In this document: positions 52,282-62,091 of the stretch, one piece after another | Position numbering within the stretch: the first letter of the stretch is position 1 | Layout of the letters: the number at the start of each line of letters is the position of its first letter | Assembly: GCA_024743275.1 (NCBI GenBank) | Contig: JANSWW010000001.1 | Span: 62,001 to 126,000 of the forward strand | DNA: 64,000 bases | Direction: 5' to 3' | Source of the DNA: Alphaproteobacteria bacterium | GTDB lineage: Bacteria; Pseudomonadota; Alphaproteobacteria; JANSWW01 | Notes under the pieces: model-generated | Databases searched by the model: none | The model's input: only the letters and a program-made list of their open reading frames with translations | Told to the model about the DNA's origin: nothing | Position numbers and translations under genes: made by a program

Positions 52282-53522
52282 ACCCGGTTCAGCAGCCGAG
52301 CCCGGATCGTGCCGGGAAGCGTCCGAATCTCCGTTAGAATGTCGAAGGCGTCCTCGACCGGCCCCTGGGCGTCCAGCACCACATAGCCGATCTCTGAATT
52401 GGTCTGGCAATGCTGGGCGACGATGTTGATCGATTTGTCCGAAAACACATTGATCAACCGCGCCAGTTCGCCCGGTTCGTTCCGGTGGACCTGGATGAAG
52501 CGGGTCGCCATCGTCCCCTTGCTGAGCTGCACTTCCGGGAAATTCACCGCCCCCATCGTGGATCCGACATCGGAGTACTCGACGAATTTGCGGGAGACCT
52601 CCTCACCGATCCGCTCCTGCGCCTCCTCCGTCGAACCGCCCACATGCGGGGTGAGAATGACGTTCTCCAGGCCCCGCAGCGGGCTGACGAAGTCGTCCTT
52701 GTTGGATTTCGGCTCGACCGGAAAGACATCCAGCGCCGCCCCGGCGAGATGCCCCCTCTTCAGGGAGTCCGCCAGCGCATCGACGTCGACCAGGGTGCCG
52801 CGGGCATTGTTGATGAGGTAGGCCCCCTGCTTCATCGTGGCCAGCTCCTTGGCCCCGATCAAGCCCTTGGTCTCCTGCGTTTCCGGCAGATGCAGCGAGA
52901 CCACATCGGCCTCGGCCAGCAGATCGTCCAGACTGTCCGCCGGCATCACATTGCCGTGCTGCAGCTTGTCGGTCTGGTCGAAGAAGATCACCCGCATCCC
53001 CATGGCCTCGGCCAGCATGGCGAGCTGGGAGCCGATATTCCCATAGCCCAGAATGCCAAGCGTCTTGCCCCGCACTTCCCGGCTGCCGGTCGCGGTCTTC
53101 ATCCAGTCGCCGCGATGGGCCGCCACCGACTTCTGGAACGCGCCCCGGAACAGCATCACGATCTCCGCGATGGTCAGCTCGGCGACACTGCGGGTGTTGG
53201 AGAAGGGCGCGTTGAAAACCGGAATGCCCCGCATCTCGCAGGCGGCGAGATCGACCTGATTGGTTCCGACCGAAAAACAGCCGATCGCCACCAAGCCGTC
53301 GGTGGCGCTCAGGATGTCCTCGGTGATCTGGGTCCTGGAGCGGATCCCCAGCATCTGGACGTCCTTCAGCTTCTCCTTGAGGGCCGCCGGCTCCAGCGCG
53401 GTGGTCAGTCTTTCGACGTTCGTGTAGCCGTTGCGGTTCAGTACGGCGACCGCCCGCTCCGAGATGCCTTCGAGAAGGAGGAAGCGGATCTGATTCTTCG
53501 GACGGGAGAGACCTTTATTCAT
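52278..53522 (-). CDS. serA: D-3-phosphoglycerate dehydrogenase (with ACT domain)
   Basis: 414 residues from the ATG at 53522 (MNKGLSRPKNQIRFLLLEGI); a longer frame upstream overlaps the next gene's leader. It resembles the E. coli-type SerA: GCFSVGTNQVDLAACEMRGIP, the NAD fold LGILGYGNIGSQLA, and catalytic LINNARGTLVDVDAL and TPHVGGSTEEAQERIG. A C-terminal ACT module (VHRNEPGELARLINVFSD) lets serine feed back on the enzyme. It makes 3-phosphohydroxypyruvate, the first step of serine synthesis. Confidence 0.96.
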   Translation of the reverse strand: MNKGLSRPKNQIRFLLLEGISERAVAVLNRNGYTNVERLTTALEPAALKEKLKDVQMLGIRSRTQITEDILSATDGLVAIGCFSVGTNQVDLAACEMRGIPVFNAPFSNTRSVAELTIAEIVMLFRGAFQKSVAAHRGDWMKTATGSREVRGKTLGILGYGNIGSQLAMLAEAMGMRVIFFDQTDKLQHGNVMPADSLDDLLAEADVVSLHLPETQETKGLIGAKELATMKQGAYLINNARGTLVDVDALADSLKRGHLAGAALDVFPVEPKSNKDDFVSPLRGLENVILTPHVGGSTEEAQERIGEEVSRKFVEYSDVGSTMGAVNFPEVQLSKGTMATRFIQVHRNEPGELARLINVFSDKSINIVAQHCQTNSEIGYVVLDAQGPVEDAFDILTEIRTLPGTIRARLLNRV

Positions 53523-53656
53523 CGTTGGATGCCATTGAAATTGCTGAACGAGTGTGTCGAGGTTGGGGCTTCTACCATATCCCAACGGCCTTTGGCCCCC
53601 TTGAGGCGGGCATCTGCTCCGCGTCCGACACATCGTGAAAAGGAAAAACAATAATC

Positions 53657-54898
53657 ATGGCCTCTTCCCGTCTTGCGCCCAATGGGGCCCGTTTCTGGTC
53701 GTCCATCGAAGCCTCCGCCAAGATAGGGCCGGGTCAGGCCGGGGGACTGCGCCGGCTCGCTCTGACGCCCGAGGACAAGGCGATGCGGGACGTGTTCGGG
53801 GAATGGTGCCGCGATGCCGGATACGGGTTGACCGTCGACCGGCTCGGCAACATGTTCGCACGGCGCGAGGGGAAACGGCCCGATCTGCCGCCTGTGCTGA
53901 TCGGAAGCCACCTCGACACCCAGGTGGCCGGCGGCCGCTTCGACGGCATTGTCGGTGTTCTCGGCGGTCTCGAAGTGCTGCGCAGCTTGGACGATGCCGG
54001 CATCGAAACCGAAAGGGCCGTCGAAGTGGTCAACTGGACCAATGAGGAAGGCGCCCGCTTCCAGCCGCCGATGACGTGCTCGGCCGTGTTCGCCGGCCGC
54101 CGCCCCCTGGACTGGGCGCTGGCGCGCAGCGACGATAACGGCATCACCGTCGCGGAAGCCCTGCGGGACATCGGCTATGACGGCGACACCCCGGTCGGCG
54201 GTCGTGTCCTCGACAGCTATTTCGAGCTGCATATCGAACAAGGCCCGGAGCTCGAGGACACGGAAACCCAGATCGGCCTTGTCACCGGCGCCTATTTCGC
54301 CCACGGCATGCGGATATCCATATCCGGCGGCAACGGCCACTCGGGGCCGACGGCCATGCGGGACCGGCGCAACGCCCTCGTCGGGGCCTCCATGGTCGCG
54401 GTCGCGGTGAACGAGGTCGGCTGGCGCTATGCCGACCGGGACGGAAAGTCGACCGTGGCCAGGATCGAGGCCTGGCCGAACCGGCCCGGGATCATTTCCA
54501 ACGAGGCGACGGTCTATGTGGATTTCCGGGCACCCACCGCCCCCCTCGCCGACCGCATGGCGGCCGAAATCCGCGACAGCCTCGCCGACTGCGCCCGGAG
54601 GTCCCAGTGCGACATCGATATCGACGAGGCCTGGCAGTTCGACCAGGGCGCCTTCGATCCCGATCTTGTCCGCTCCCTCGCCCGGCTGGCGGACGAGCTC
54701 GGCAGTTCCCATCGGGAAATCGCGAGTCAGGCCGGGCATGACGCCTACAATCTCGGCCATGTCTGCCCGACAGCGCTGATCTTCACCCCTTGCATCGGCG
54801 GCATCACCCATGACGAACGGGAAGATACAAGGCTCGAAGATCAGCTACCGGGCCTGACGCTCCTGCTGAACGCCGTGCTGGAGCGCGCCAGCCGCTAG
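53657..54898 (+). CDS. N-carbamoyl-L-amino acid hydrolase/allantoate amidohydrolase family
   Basis: 413 residues. Zinc-peptidase-like M20 ligands are visible: IGSHLDTQVAGGRFDG (His and Asp), VVNWTNEEGARF (Glu-Glu) and ELHIEQGPELE (His). The dimerisation lid has SGGNGHSGPTAM, and the C-terminus has SQAGHDAYNLGHVCPTA. Members hydrolyse N-carbamoyl amino acids, allantoate or beta-ureidopropionate. The exact substrate is open. The neighbouring histidine kinase is convergent. Confidence 0.9.
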   Translation: MASSRLAPNGARFWSSIEASAKIGPGQAGGLRRLALTPEDKAMRDVFGEWCRDAGYGLTVDRLGNMFARREGKRPDLPPVLIGSHLDTQVAGGRFDGIVGVLGGLEVLRSLDDAGIETERAVEVVNWTNEEGARFQPPMTCSAVFAGRRPLDWALARSDDNGITVAEALRDIGYDGDTPVGGRVLDSYFELHIEQGPELEDTETQIGLVTGAYFAHGMRISISGGNGHSGPTAMRDRRNALVGASMVAVAVNEVGWRYADRDGKSTVARIEAWPNRPGIISNEATVYVDFRAPTAPLADRMAAEIRDSLADCARRSQCDIDIDEAWQFDQGAFDPDLVRSLARLADELGSSHREIASQAGHDAYNLGHVCPTALIFTPCIGGITHDEREDTRLEDQLPGLTLLLNAVLERASR

Positions 54899-54915
54899 GG
54901 AGATGAGTGGGCGCG

Positions 54916-57468
54916 TTAGGCCGCCCGCGACGGTGCGACGGACGGGGAGTCCGGAGGCTCCCGCGTGGCGGAGTCATCCGGAATGGGGAAGCTCAAGGTG
55001 ACGGTGGTCCCCTCGCCGAGGACCGATTCGATCTTGAAGCGACCGTCCATCGCCTCGGTCAGTTGCTTGGTGATCGCGAGCCCCAGCCCGGTGCCCCGGT
55101 TCTCGCTGACATGGCTGTCCACATTGGTGGCCGACTCGAAGGGGCGGCCGATCCGCGGCAGACGGTCGGGAGCGATCCCCTCGCCATTGTCGCTGACGAA
55201 GATGTCGATGCGCCCTTTTTCGACCCGCGCGCCGATCAGGATTCGCCCGCCCTTCGCCGTGTGCCGGATGGAGTTGGAGAGGACGTTCAACAGGCACTGC
55301 TGAATGGAGCGCCGGTCGAGCAGGATCTCGGGCAGGCTTCTTGGCACCACCGTCCGCACCTTGAGCGTCTTGTCGTTGAGCATCGGCCTCGTGGCCCGCA
55401 GCGCGCGGTAGATCACGTCCCGGGCACCCACCGGCTCGCAGTCGAGATCGACGGTGTCCCGTTCCAGCCGGGCAACATCCAGGACATCGTTGATCAGGTC
55501 GAGCAGGTGGTGGCCGCTGGCGTGAATGTCCTCGGCATAGGCACGGTAGCGGTCGTCCAAGGGACCGAAGATGCCATGCCGCATCGTCTCCGAGAAACCG
55601 ATGATGGCGTTGAGCGGCGTGCGTAGCTCGTGGCTCATATTCGCGAGGAACCGCGTCTTGGCCACATTGGCGTCCTCCGCCCGGGCCAACTGTTCGGAAA
55701 GCTGCTGCGAAACGTCCTCCAGGGCGCGGTTGACGTTGACGAATTCCGTCATGTCATGGGCGATCGCGGTCACCTCCGCCTCGCCGTCGATCTCGAACCG
55801 CCCGATGGTCACCAGCGCGGGGAAGGTCGATCCATCGCGTTTGCGGGCGTCGACAAGACGGAAAAAGGACATCGGTCCGGGCTTGGCGTTCTTGTTGCCG
55901 AGATAGGATTCCTGCAGCGCATGGTGACCGGGCCGGTACTTTTCGGGCACCAGGGTGTTGATGTCCTCGCCGACAACCTCGTCCCGCGACCAGCCGAACA
56001 GTATTTCCGCGGCCGCGTTGAAGCTCTTGATCTTCCGGTCGGCGCCCATGGTGATGAAGGCGTCGGGGGCGGTCTCCAGGATCGTGTTGAGCCGAAAGCG
56101 CATGCGCTGGCTTTCCTTGGAGAGGCTGACCGTTTCCGTGACATCCTCCAAGGTCGCCGCGAAATGGCAGATCTCCCCTGTGTCGTCGATCACCGGAGAG
56201 ATTTTCATGTGGTTGAAGAAAAGGCTGCCGTCTTTGCGGTAGTTGCAGAGGGTACCGGAGAAAATCTCGGCCCGATCCATGCAGGATCTCATCCGTTCCA
56301 ACTCCACCCGGTCGGTTTTCGGTCCCTGCAGTATTTTGAGACTGCGGCCGATCACCTCTTCCTTCGAATAGCCAGTGATCCTAAGGAAGGCGCGATTGAC
56401 GGAGACCACCGGTTTACCGGGCCCCGCCGACGTGATCACCATCCCCTGATTGGCCGATTCGATCGCGTGGCTGCGCAGACTGTTCTCCATCTGCGCCACG
56501 ACTTCGTCGGTCACGTCCCAATTAACGCCGATGATGCGGCTTCGGGAGGTTCCGGGCACGTAGAACCGCCTGGCCTTGGCGCGGATATAGCGGGTCTCTC
56601 CGTCGGGCCGGATTATCCTGAATTCATGCTCGAAATCGCTTTCCTGCTCGATCGCCGAGGAGAAGACGCGCTCCACCTCCGCCAGATCGTCGCGGTGGAC
56701 GCGTTCCCTGAAGAAATCATGCTCGCCGGTGAAATCCTTCGGCTCCACGCCGTAAATGGAGAACATCTGGCGGTTCCAGACAAGGTCCCCTTCCTGCGGC
56801 TTGAAGTCGAAAACACCGATTTTAGCGGCATTGCCGGCCAGTTCCGCGGTCCACAAGGTCCGGAAATAGTCGTCCCGTTCGTCGATGACCTGCCGGACGT
56901 TGACGCAAAGCACCCCGAGAATCAAAACGCTGAGCACATTGGCGCCCAGGAAGACCGCCCCGGCCTTCTCAAGCGTGGCGACCGCCACCTCGGCCGGGGG
57001 ACCGATAAAGAACGCCGGCAAGACCGTCACGGTCGCCACAGCCCCCATCGCCGCGAAGTGAAGCGGACCGACGGTGCCCGTCTTCTCGATGACGGGCAGG
57101 TACCACCATCTGCGGATCGCGACACCCAAACCGCCGTAGATGGCAAGACCGGCCACCGCCCCCATCGCGAACGGACCGCCGACATCGAGGCGCGCGATGG
57201 CGCCGATCACCACGGCGGGGACGGCTCCCCAAGGCCCGGCGAAGACCCCGGCCAACAAGGCGGGGGCCACCCGGCTGTCGAATGTGCTGCCGTTGGCCGT
57301 GACCACGGGGTAGTTGATCACCAGGGCGCTGACGAGACCGAAAACAACGCCCACGAGCAGGTCGCGCCAAATGGCGCGCCCATACATCCGCACTCTAGAG
57401 GCGACGACGAAGAGCCCGATGGCGCAAAGCGATAACAGTCCGATGTTGCTGAGAAGACCGGCAACCAT
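54916..57468 (-). CDS. Membrane histidine kinase with 5TMR and three PAS domains
   Basis: 850 residues. The N-terminus is a five-TM 5TMR_LYT-type sensor (residues ~1-195, with FDSRVAPALLAGVFAGPWGA). PAS1 lies at about 205-325. PAS2 at about 330-445 is LOV-like (GRSLKILQGPKTD, LCNYRKDGSLFFNHMKISPV) but has Leu where photoactive LOV domains have the flavin-adduct Cys. PAS3 lies at about 450-575. The H-box FLANMSHELRTPLNAIIGF is near residue 616, and the ATPase domain has SDNGEGIAPD and RGTGLGLAI. No receiver or output domain is present and no response regulator gene is adjacent. Autophosphorylation and an unknown partner are inferred. Confidence 0.95.
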   Translation of the reverse strand: MVAGLLSNIGLLSLCAIGLFVVASRVRMYGRAIWRDLLVGVVFGLVSALVINYPVVTANGSTFDSRVAPALLAGVFAGPWGAVPAVVIGAIARLDVGGPFAMGAVAGLAIYGGLGVAIRRWWYLPVIEKTGTVGPLHFAAMGAVATVTVLPAFFIGPPAEVAVATLEKAGAVFLGANVLSVLILGVLCVNVRQVIDERDDYFRTLWTAELAGNAAKIGVFDFKPQEGDLVWNRQMFSIYGVEPKDFTGEHDFFRERVHRDDLAEVERVFSSAIEQESDFEHEFRIIRPDGETRYIRAKARRFYVPGTSRSRIIGVNWDVTDEVVAQMENSLRSHAIESANQGMVITSAGPGKPVVSVNRAFLRITGYSKEEVIGRSLKILQGPKTDRVELERMRSCMDRAEIFSGTLCNYRKDGSLFFNHMKISPVIDDTGEICHFAATLEDVTETVSLSKESQRMRFRLNTILETAPDAFITMGADRKIKSFNAAAEILFGWSRDEVVGEDINTLVPEKYRPGHHALQESYLGNKNAKPGPMSFFRLVDARKRDGSTFPALVTIGRFEIDGEAEVTAIAHDMTEFVNVNRALEDVSQQLSEQLARAEDANVAKTRFLANMSHELRTPLNAIIGFSETMRHGIFGPLDDRYRAYAEDIHASGHHLLDLINDVLDVARLERDTVDLDCEPVGARDVIYRALRATRPMLNDKTLKVRTVVPRSLPEILLDRRSIQQCLLNVLSNSIRHTAKGGRILIGARVEKGRIDIFVSDNGEGIAPDRLPRIGRPFESATNVDSHVSENRGTGLGLAITKQLTEAMDGRFKIESVLGEGTTVTLSFPIPDDSATREPPDSPSVAPSRAA

Positions 57469-57551
57469 TCACTACTCCCATAATCCGGACGATATCCCGG
57501 ATCCTTTAAGAATTTCTTAAGGTCTAGGGATTTGGCAACCGCTTCAAAAGG

Positions 57552-58067
57552 TCATCGGAAGATCTGAAAACTACCCGTTTCGTCAGGATGGGCGTCCTGT
57601 TCGATCACGCCAATCAGCAGGAGAAACTGATCGGCGTCGCCACCATCGGTCGACAAGGGGAGAATCAACCGTTCGTAATAAAGATGCCCTTCCGCGCCGG
57701 ACAACGGGAAACGGCGGCGTGACCAATGCGGCTCGCCGCTCTCGGCGATCGATCGATAAAGCACAAGCGCCTCGTCGAGATAGTCGCCCCGATAGAGTTC
57801 ATGAAAGAACTTGCCGGTCGGATCGCGGCCGGACCGGCGGACGATTTCCGTCCCGGCGAGCCGGTAGCGAAAGGTCTCTCCATTGGGGCCGTCGACCTTT
57901 TCGATGACCGCCACCCGGGGGAGAGACTGGGGAAAATCCAGCGGATCGATCTGACTGCGCAGCGGCACGCGGCCTTGGCCGCCTTCCAACCAATACTCGA
58001 ACAAACGCCGGAAATCGGGGTTCGCGCTCAGTTCGTGCCGGTAGTCGTCCAAAGACAGAGCAGTCAT
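57552..58067 (-). CDS. PAS-fold protein (PAS_5 type)
   Basis: 171 residues. It has a single PAS-like domain: LPRVAVIEKVDGPNGETFRYRLAGTEIV, DPTGKFFHELYRGDYLDEAL and SGAEGHLYYERLILPLSTDG. No output domain or enzyme domain is present. Alphaproteobacteria carry many such short PAS_5 proteins of unknown function. It lies upstream of the sensor kinase on the same strand (83 bases apart) and could be a signalling partner (inference). The 257 bases to its right (58068-58324) contain no gene. Confidence 0.75.
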   Translation of the reverse strand: MTALSLDDYRHELSANPDFRRLFEYWLEGGQGRVPLRSQIDPLDFPQSLPRVAVIEKVDGPNGETFRYRLAGTEIVRRSGRDPTGKFFHELYRGDYLDEALVLYRSIAESGEPHWSRRRFPLSGAEGHLYYERLILPLSTDGGDADQFLLLIGVIEQDAHPDETGSFQIFR

Positions 58068-58324
58068 TGAAAGCCTTCTCGCCTGGGCTGGCCTGACCGA
58101 CGCCCGCGCAGACGTCGCCTTGGGTCATCGCGGCAAAGGGTCCAGCGAGATGTCAGCGTTTCAACACCCCGCCCCTCGACCTTTGAATGACCTATCATCG
58201 CCTCATTATTCGCAAATAGGCAAAATGAATCTTGGCGCGACCACCAGTGGAATCCGCCATGAAAAAGCGGAAAACCACCAAATAGCGAAATTAACCAAAG
58301 CAAATAAATTGATCAGGCATTTTT

Positions 58325-59281
58325 TTAACTATTCCACTCCAAACCCCAGGGCCGATAGCGTTCCGGGTCATCCACCCAGTTCTCCCGCACCTTGACGAAC
58401 AGGAATAGATGGACCGGCCGGCCAAACTGCTCGGCGAGATCCTCCCGCGCCATTTCCCGAATGGTCTTGATCTTCGCCCCGCCCTTGCCGAGCACGATCC
58501 CTTTCTGACTGTCCCGCTGGACATAGATCGTCTGCTCGATCTTCACGGATCCGTCGCGGAACTCCTCCCACTTGTCGGTCTCGACGGTCAGGGCATAGGG
58601 CAATTCGTCATGGAGCTTGAGATAGGCCTTCTCCCGCGTCACCTCGGCCGCGAGCGAGCGCATGGGAAGATCGGAGATCTGCTCCGGATCGTAAAGGAAG
58701 GGTCCATGGGGCATCAGCCCCGCCAGATGGTCGAGGAGATCGCCGCAGCCATCGCCCTTCTCGGCGGAGATCATGAAGGTCTCGGCGAAGGGAACGCGCT
58801 CGTTTAGGTATTGCGCCCTCTCCAGAAGCTGCTCCCGCTTCACCAGGTCGATCTTGTTCATCGCCAGGATCGGCTTCTGTCCGCTCTCGGCCAGCGCGTC
58901 GAGTAGCTTTTCGGTATCGTCGTCCAGGGCCTTGCGCGAGACATCGACCAACAAGACGACCGCGTCCGCGTCCCCAGCGCCCTCCCAGGCGGCCTTGACC
59001 ATGGCGCGATCCAGCCTCCGCTTTGGCGTGAAAATACCCGGCGTGTCCACGAATATGACCTGCGCCTCGCCACCGCCACCGCCACCGGAAAGGTCGTCCG
59101 GAAGCGCATGCATGGCGATCCCGGTGATCCGGCTGCGTGTGGTTTGCACCTTGTGGGTGACGATGGAGACCTTGGCGCCGACCAGTTGGTTCAGCAGGGT
59201 CGACTTGCCGGCGTTCGGGGCACCGATCAGGGCGACGAAGCCGGCGCGGGTCGCCGGCGGGGCAGCTTGTTCTTCGGTCAT
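58325..59281 (-). CDS. era: GTPase Era
   Basis: 318 residues from the ATG at 59281, overlapping the rnc stop (ATGA). GTPase motifs are G1 LIGAPNAGKSTLLNQ, G3 FVDTPGIFTPKRRLDRAM and G4 MNKIDLVKRE. The C-terminal KH domain has QKGIVLGKGGAKIKTIREMA. An unusual DLSGGGGGGEAQ insertion lies just before the switch II strand. Era assists 30S ribosome maturation. It is last in the lepB-rnc-era block. Confidence 0.96.
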   Translation of the reverse strand: MTEEQAAPPATRAGFVALIGAPNAGKSTLLNQLVGAKVSIVTHKVQTTRSRITGIAMHALPDDLSGGGGGGEAQVIFVDTPGIFTPKRRLDRAMVKAAWEGAGDADAVVLLVDVSRKALDDDTEKLLDALAESGQKPILAMNKIDLVKREQLLERAQYLNERVPFAETFMISAEKGDGCGDLLDHLAGLMPHGPFLYDPEQISDLPMRSLAAEVTREKAYLKLHDELPYALTVETDKWEEFRDGSVKIEQTIYVQRDSQKGIVLGKGGAKIKTIREMAREDLAEQFGRPVHLFLFVKVRENWVDDPERYRPWGLEWNS

Positions 59282-59982
59282 CTTTGAACTTTCAACACTG
59301 TGAGCAGCATGTCGGCCGCCGCTTGTTCCGCGAGCCTTTTCGAGGTCCCCTCCCCCAGGGCGGGACGCTTGCCCTTGACCGTGACCTCGACGGTGAAGGT
59401 CGGGGCATGGGGGGGCCCTTCCCGCTTCACCTCGCGATAGGACGGCAGGGGGAGGCCGCGCCGCTGGGCCCATTCCTGCAAGGTCGTTTTGGCGTCCTTG
59501 GGCGGCGTGCTGACCGTCTCCATCACCGGGGTCCAATGGGGCTCGATGAAAGCCCGGACGACCTCCAGCCCGCCGTCGAGATAAAGTGCGGCCAGCAGCG
59601 CCTCCATGACGTCCGAGAGAATGGCGGGGTTCTCCCGACCGCCGGACTCCTCCTCGCCGCGGGCGAGACGGATGAACCGGCCGAGCCCCAGGCCCGCCGC
59701 GATCTCGGCGAGGGCCTCCTGCCTTACCAGGGCGACATGCCGTTTGGCGAGATCCCCCTCCTCCTCGTCGGGGAACCGGCGCAGCAGCATTTCGGCGACG
59801 ATCAGGCCGAGCACCCGGTCGCCGAGGAACTCCAGCCGTTCATAGGTCCGCTGGTCGGAGAAACTGCCATGGGTCAGAGCGTCTACAACCAGATCGGCCC
59901 GGCGAAACCGGTGACCGAGGAGATCGCAGAGCGCGTCGAACTGATCGTCTGGCAGGGCGGAGGAGATGTCGGAGGCGCCCAT
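59278..59982 (-). CDS. rnc: Ribonuclease III
   Basis: 234 residues from the ATG at 59982 (MGASDISSALPDDQF); longer in-frame extensions overlap lepB. The catalytic signature YERLEFLGDRVLGLIVAEML includes the acidic residues, and SDVMEALLAALYLDGG the second pair. A C-terminal dsRNA-binding domain (PTFTVEVTVKG, GEGTSKRLAEQAAADMLL) follows. It overlaps era by 4 bases and lies 7 bases after lepB. It processes rRNA precursors and dsRNA. Confidence 0.97.
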   Translation of the reverse strand: MGASDISSALPDDQFDALCDLLGHRFRRADLVVDALTHGSFSDQRTYERLEFLGDRVLGLIVAEMLLRRFPDEEEGDLAKRHVALVRQEALAEIAAGLGLGRFIRLARGEEESGGRENPAILSDVMEALLAALYLDGGLEVVRAFIEPHWTPVMETVSTPPKDAKTTLQEWAQRRGLPLPSYREVKREGPPHAPTFTVEVTVKGKRPALGEGTSKRLAEQAAADMLLTVLKVQR

Positions 59983-59989
59983 CGGTCGG

Positions 59990-60742
59990 TTACTCAATGG
60001 ATTGGAAAATCCTGCCGAACCGGATCGCGAAGGGCCATTTCCAGACCTCGAACAGGCTCGCTTCGCCATTCACCGAGAAGAACATGACCTCGGCCCGGCC
60101 GACCAGATTTTCCTTCGGGATGAACCCCACCCCGGAGATCACCCGGCTGTCCAGGGACTGGTCCCGATTGTCCCCCATGGCGAAGAAATGATCGGGCGGC
60201 ACAGTATAGACCGGCGTGTTGTCGAGCGCGCCGTTGACCTGTTGTTCGAGAATCATATAGCTGCGCCCGTTGGGCAGGATCTCGACATATTGCTTCGCCG
60301 TCTGCCCCGCGCCGCGGTCCTGCGGAATATAATCGCCCGCCGACTCGCGCCGCACCGCCTCGCCATTGAGATAGAGCACGCTGTTGCGCATCTGAATGGT
60401 GTCACCGGGCAGGCCGACGATCCGCTTGATGTAATCCGTCGAATTGTCGCGCGGCAGCTTGAAGACCGCGACATCGCCCCGTTCCGGCTCGGTATAGAGG
60501 ATCCGTCCGTCGAACGGCCCCAGCCCGAAAGGCATCGAGAACCGACTGTAGCCATAGGAGAATTTCGAGACGAAGAGATAGTCGCCGACCAGTAGCGTCG
60601 GGATCATCGACCCGGACGGAATGTTGAACGGCTCGAATCCGAAGGTTCGGATGAAGATGGCGATTAGCACCGTATAGATCAGCGTTCGGACGGTTTCGAA
60701 AAAACCGCCCTTTTGCTTCGTGCCTTCAGCGCGCATAGACAT
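59990..60742 (-). CDS. lepB: Signal peptidase I
   Basis: 250 residues. One N-terminal TM helix (about 18-38) precedes the catalytic Ser in NIPSGSMIPTLLVGDYLFV and the Lys in RGDVAVFKLPRDNSTDYIKRIVGLPGD. The GDNRDQSLDSR box E follows. It has standard features for the periplasm-facing serine protease that removes signal peptides. First of the lepB-rnc-era operon. Confidence 0.97.
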   Translation of the reverse strand: MSMRAEGTKQKGGFFETVRTLIYTVLIAIFIRTFGFEPFNIPSGSMIPTLLVGDYLFVSKFSYGYSRFSMPFGLGPFDGRILYTEPERGDVAVFKLPRDNSTDYIKRIVGLPGDTIQMRNSVLYLNGEAVRRESAGDYIPQDRGAGQTAKQYVEILPNGRSYMILEQQVNGALDNTPVYTVPPDHFFAMGDNRDQSLDSRVISGVGFIPKENLVGRAEVMFFSVNGEASLFEVWKWPFAIRFGRIFQSIE

Positions 60743-60902
60743 CCTCAGCCAGGGTTCCGGAGATCGGGGCGCGTCGCGGGACGCGCGGGAGTTTGAAGAA
60801 CGAGCGCATTAGATGCCTGAAAGCGGGATAGCAGGCAACCGCCCCCTTGTTTGCCGATGCCGGAATCGGTAGGGCTGCCTCTCTCTTTTCAGCGAGGATG
60901 TG

Positions 60903-61631
60903 GTGAAACGGCTCGGTATTATCGGCCTCGGCGCCTTCGGAACCTTCATTGGGCGTCATCTGGCCCCCCATTTCGACTTGGTGCTGCACGATGCGTGCCG
61001 GGCGCCCGGCACGCCGCATCCCACCCTGGGCACGCCCATGGCCACCCTCGACGAGGCATGCGCGGCGGAGGTCGTGGTGATCTGCGTCCCGGTCCAGCGG
61101 ATCGCCGACGTGGCGGCCAAGATCGCGCCTTTGCTCGCCCCCGGCACCCTGGTCCTCGACGTGGCCTCGGTGAAGGTGAAGCCCGTCGCCGCCCTAAGGG
61201 CCCATCTGCCCGAGCATGTCGACATCGTCGGAACCCATCCGCTGTTCGGCCCGCAGAGCGCCCAGGGCGGTCTCGGTGGTCTCAAAGTCTCGCTCTGCCC
61301 GGTTCGAGGCGACCGCCTGCCGGCGGTGGCGTCCTTTCTTACGGGCTTGGGCCTGAGCGTGATCGAGACGACACCCGAGGCCCATGACCGGCAGCTCGCC
61401 TATGTCCAGGGCCTGACCCATCTGATCGGCAAGATCATCCTCGACTTGAAGCTCGAAGAGATCGACCAGACCACCCTCAGCTTCGACAAGCTGATGGAGG
61501 CGGTGTCCTATGTCCGCCATGACAGCGACGAGTTGTTCACGGCGATCGAAAAGGAAAACCCCTACGCCCGCGACGCCCGCCAGGCCTTTTTCGACAAGGC
61601 CAAGACGATGGCCGACAAGCTGGGGCTTTAG
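60903..61631 (+). CDS. Prephenate dehydrogenase-like protein
   Basis: 242 residues from the second of two adjacent GTG codons (60903), which is correctly spaced from GAGG at 60894; the first GTG (60900) is too close. The N-terminal Rossmann motif is LGIIGLGAFGTFIGRHL, followed by LVLDVASVKVKPV, GTHPLFGPQSAQGG and HDRQLAYVQGLTHLIGK, a TyrA-like series with the catalytic His region. It is shorter than the tyrC product at 9729 (296 residues) and lacks the extended C-terminal helices. It may be a second arogenate/prephenate dehydrogenase or act on a related substrate. Confidence 0.82.
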   Translation: MKRLGIIGLGAFGTFIGRHLAPHFDLVLHDACRAPGTPHPTLGTPMATLDEACAAEVVVICVPVQRIADVAAKIAPLLAPGTLVLDVASVKVKPVAALRAHLPEHVDIVGTHPLFGPQSAQGGLGGLKVSLCPVRGDRLPAVASFLTGLGLSVIETTPEAHDRQLAYVQGLTHLIGKIILDLKLEEIDQTTLSFDKLMEAVSYVRHDSDELFTAIEKENPYARDARQAFFDKAKTMADKLGL

Positions 61632-61652
61632 GGCCCTTCCAGCTCAAAAAGA

Positions 61653-62029
<377 letters not shown>

Positions 62030-62091
62030 TGACATGCCTGATACCTAGGCGCATCGCTTCTGTTATGCAAGGATTCCCGGTATTTAGCCCT

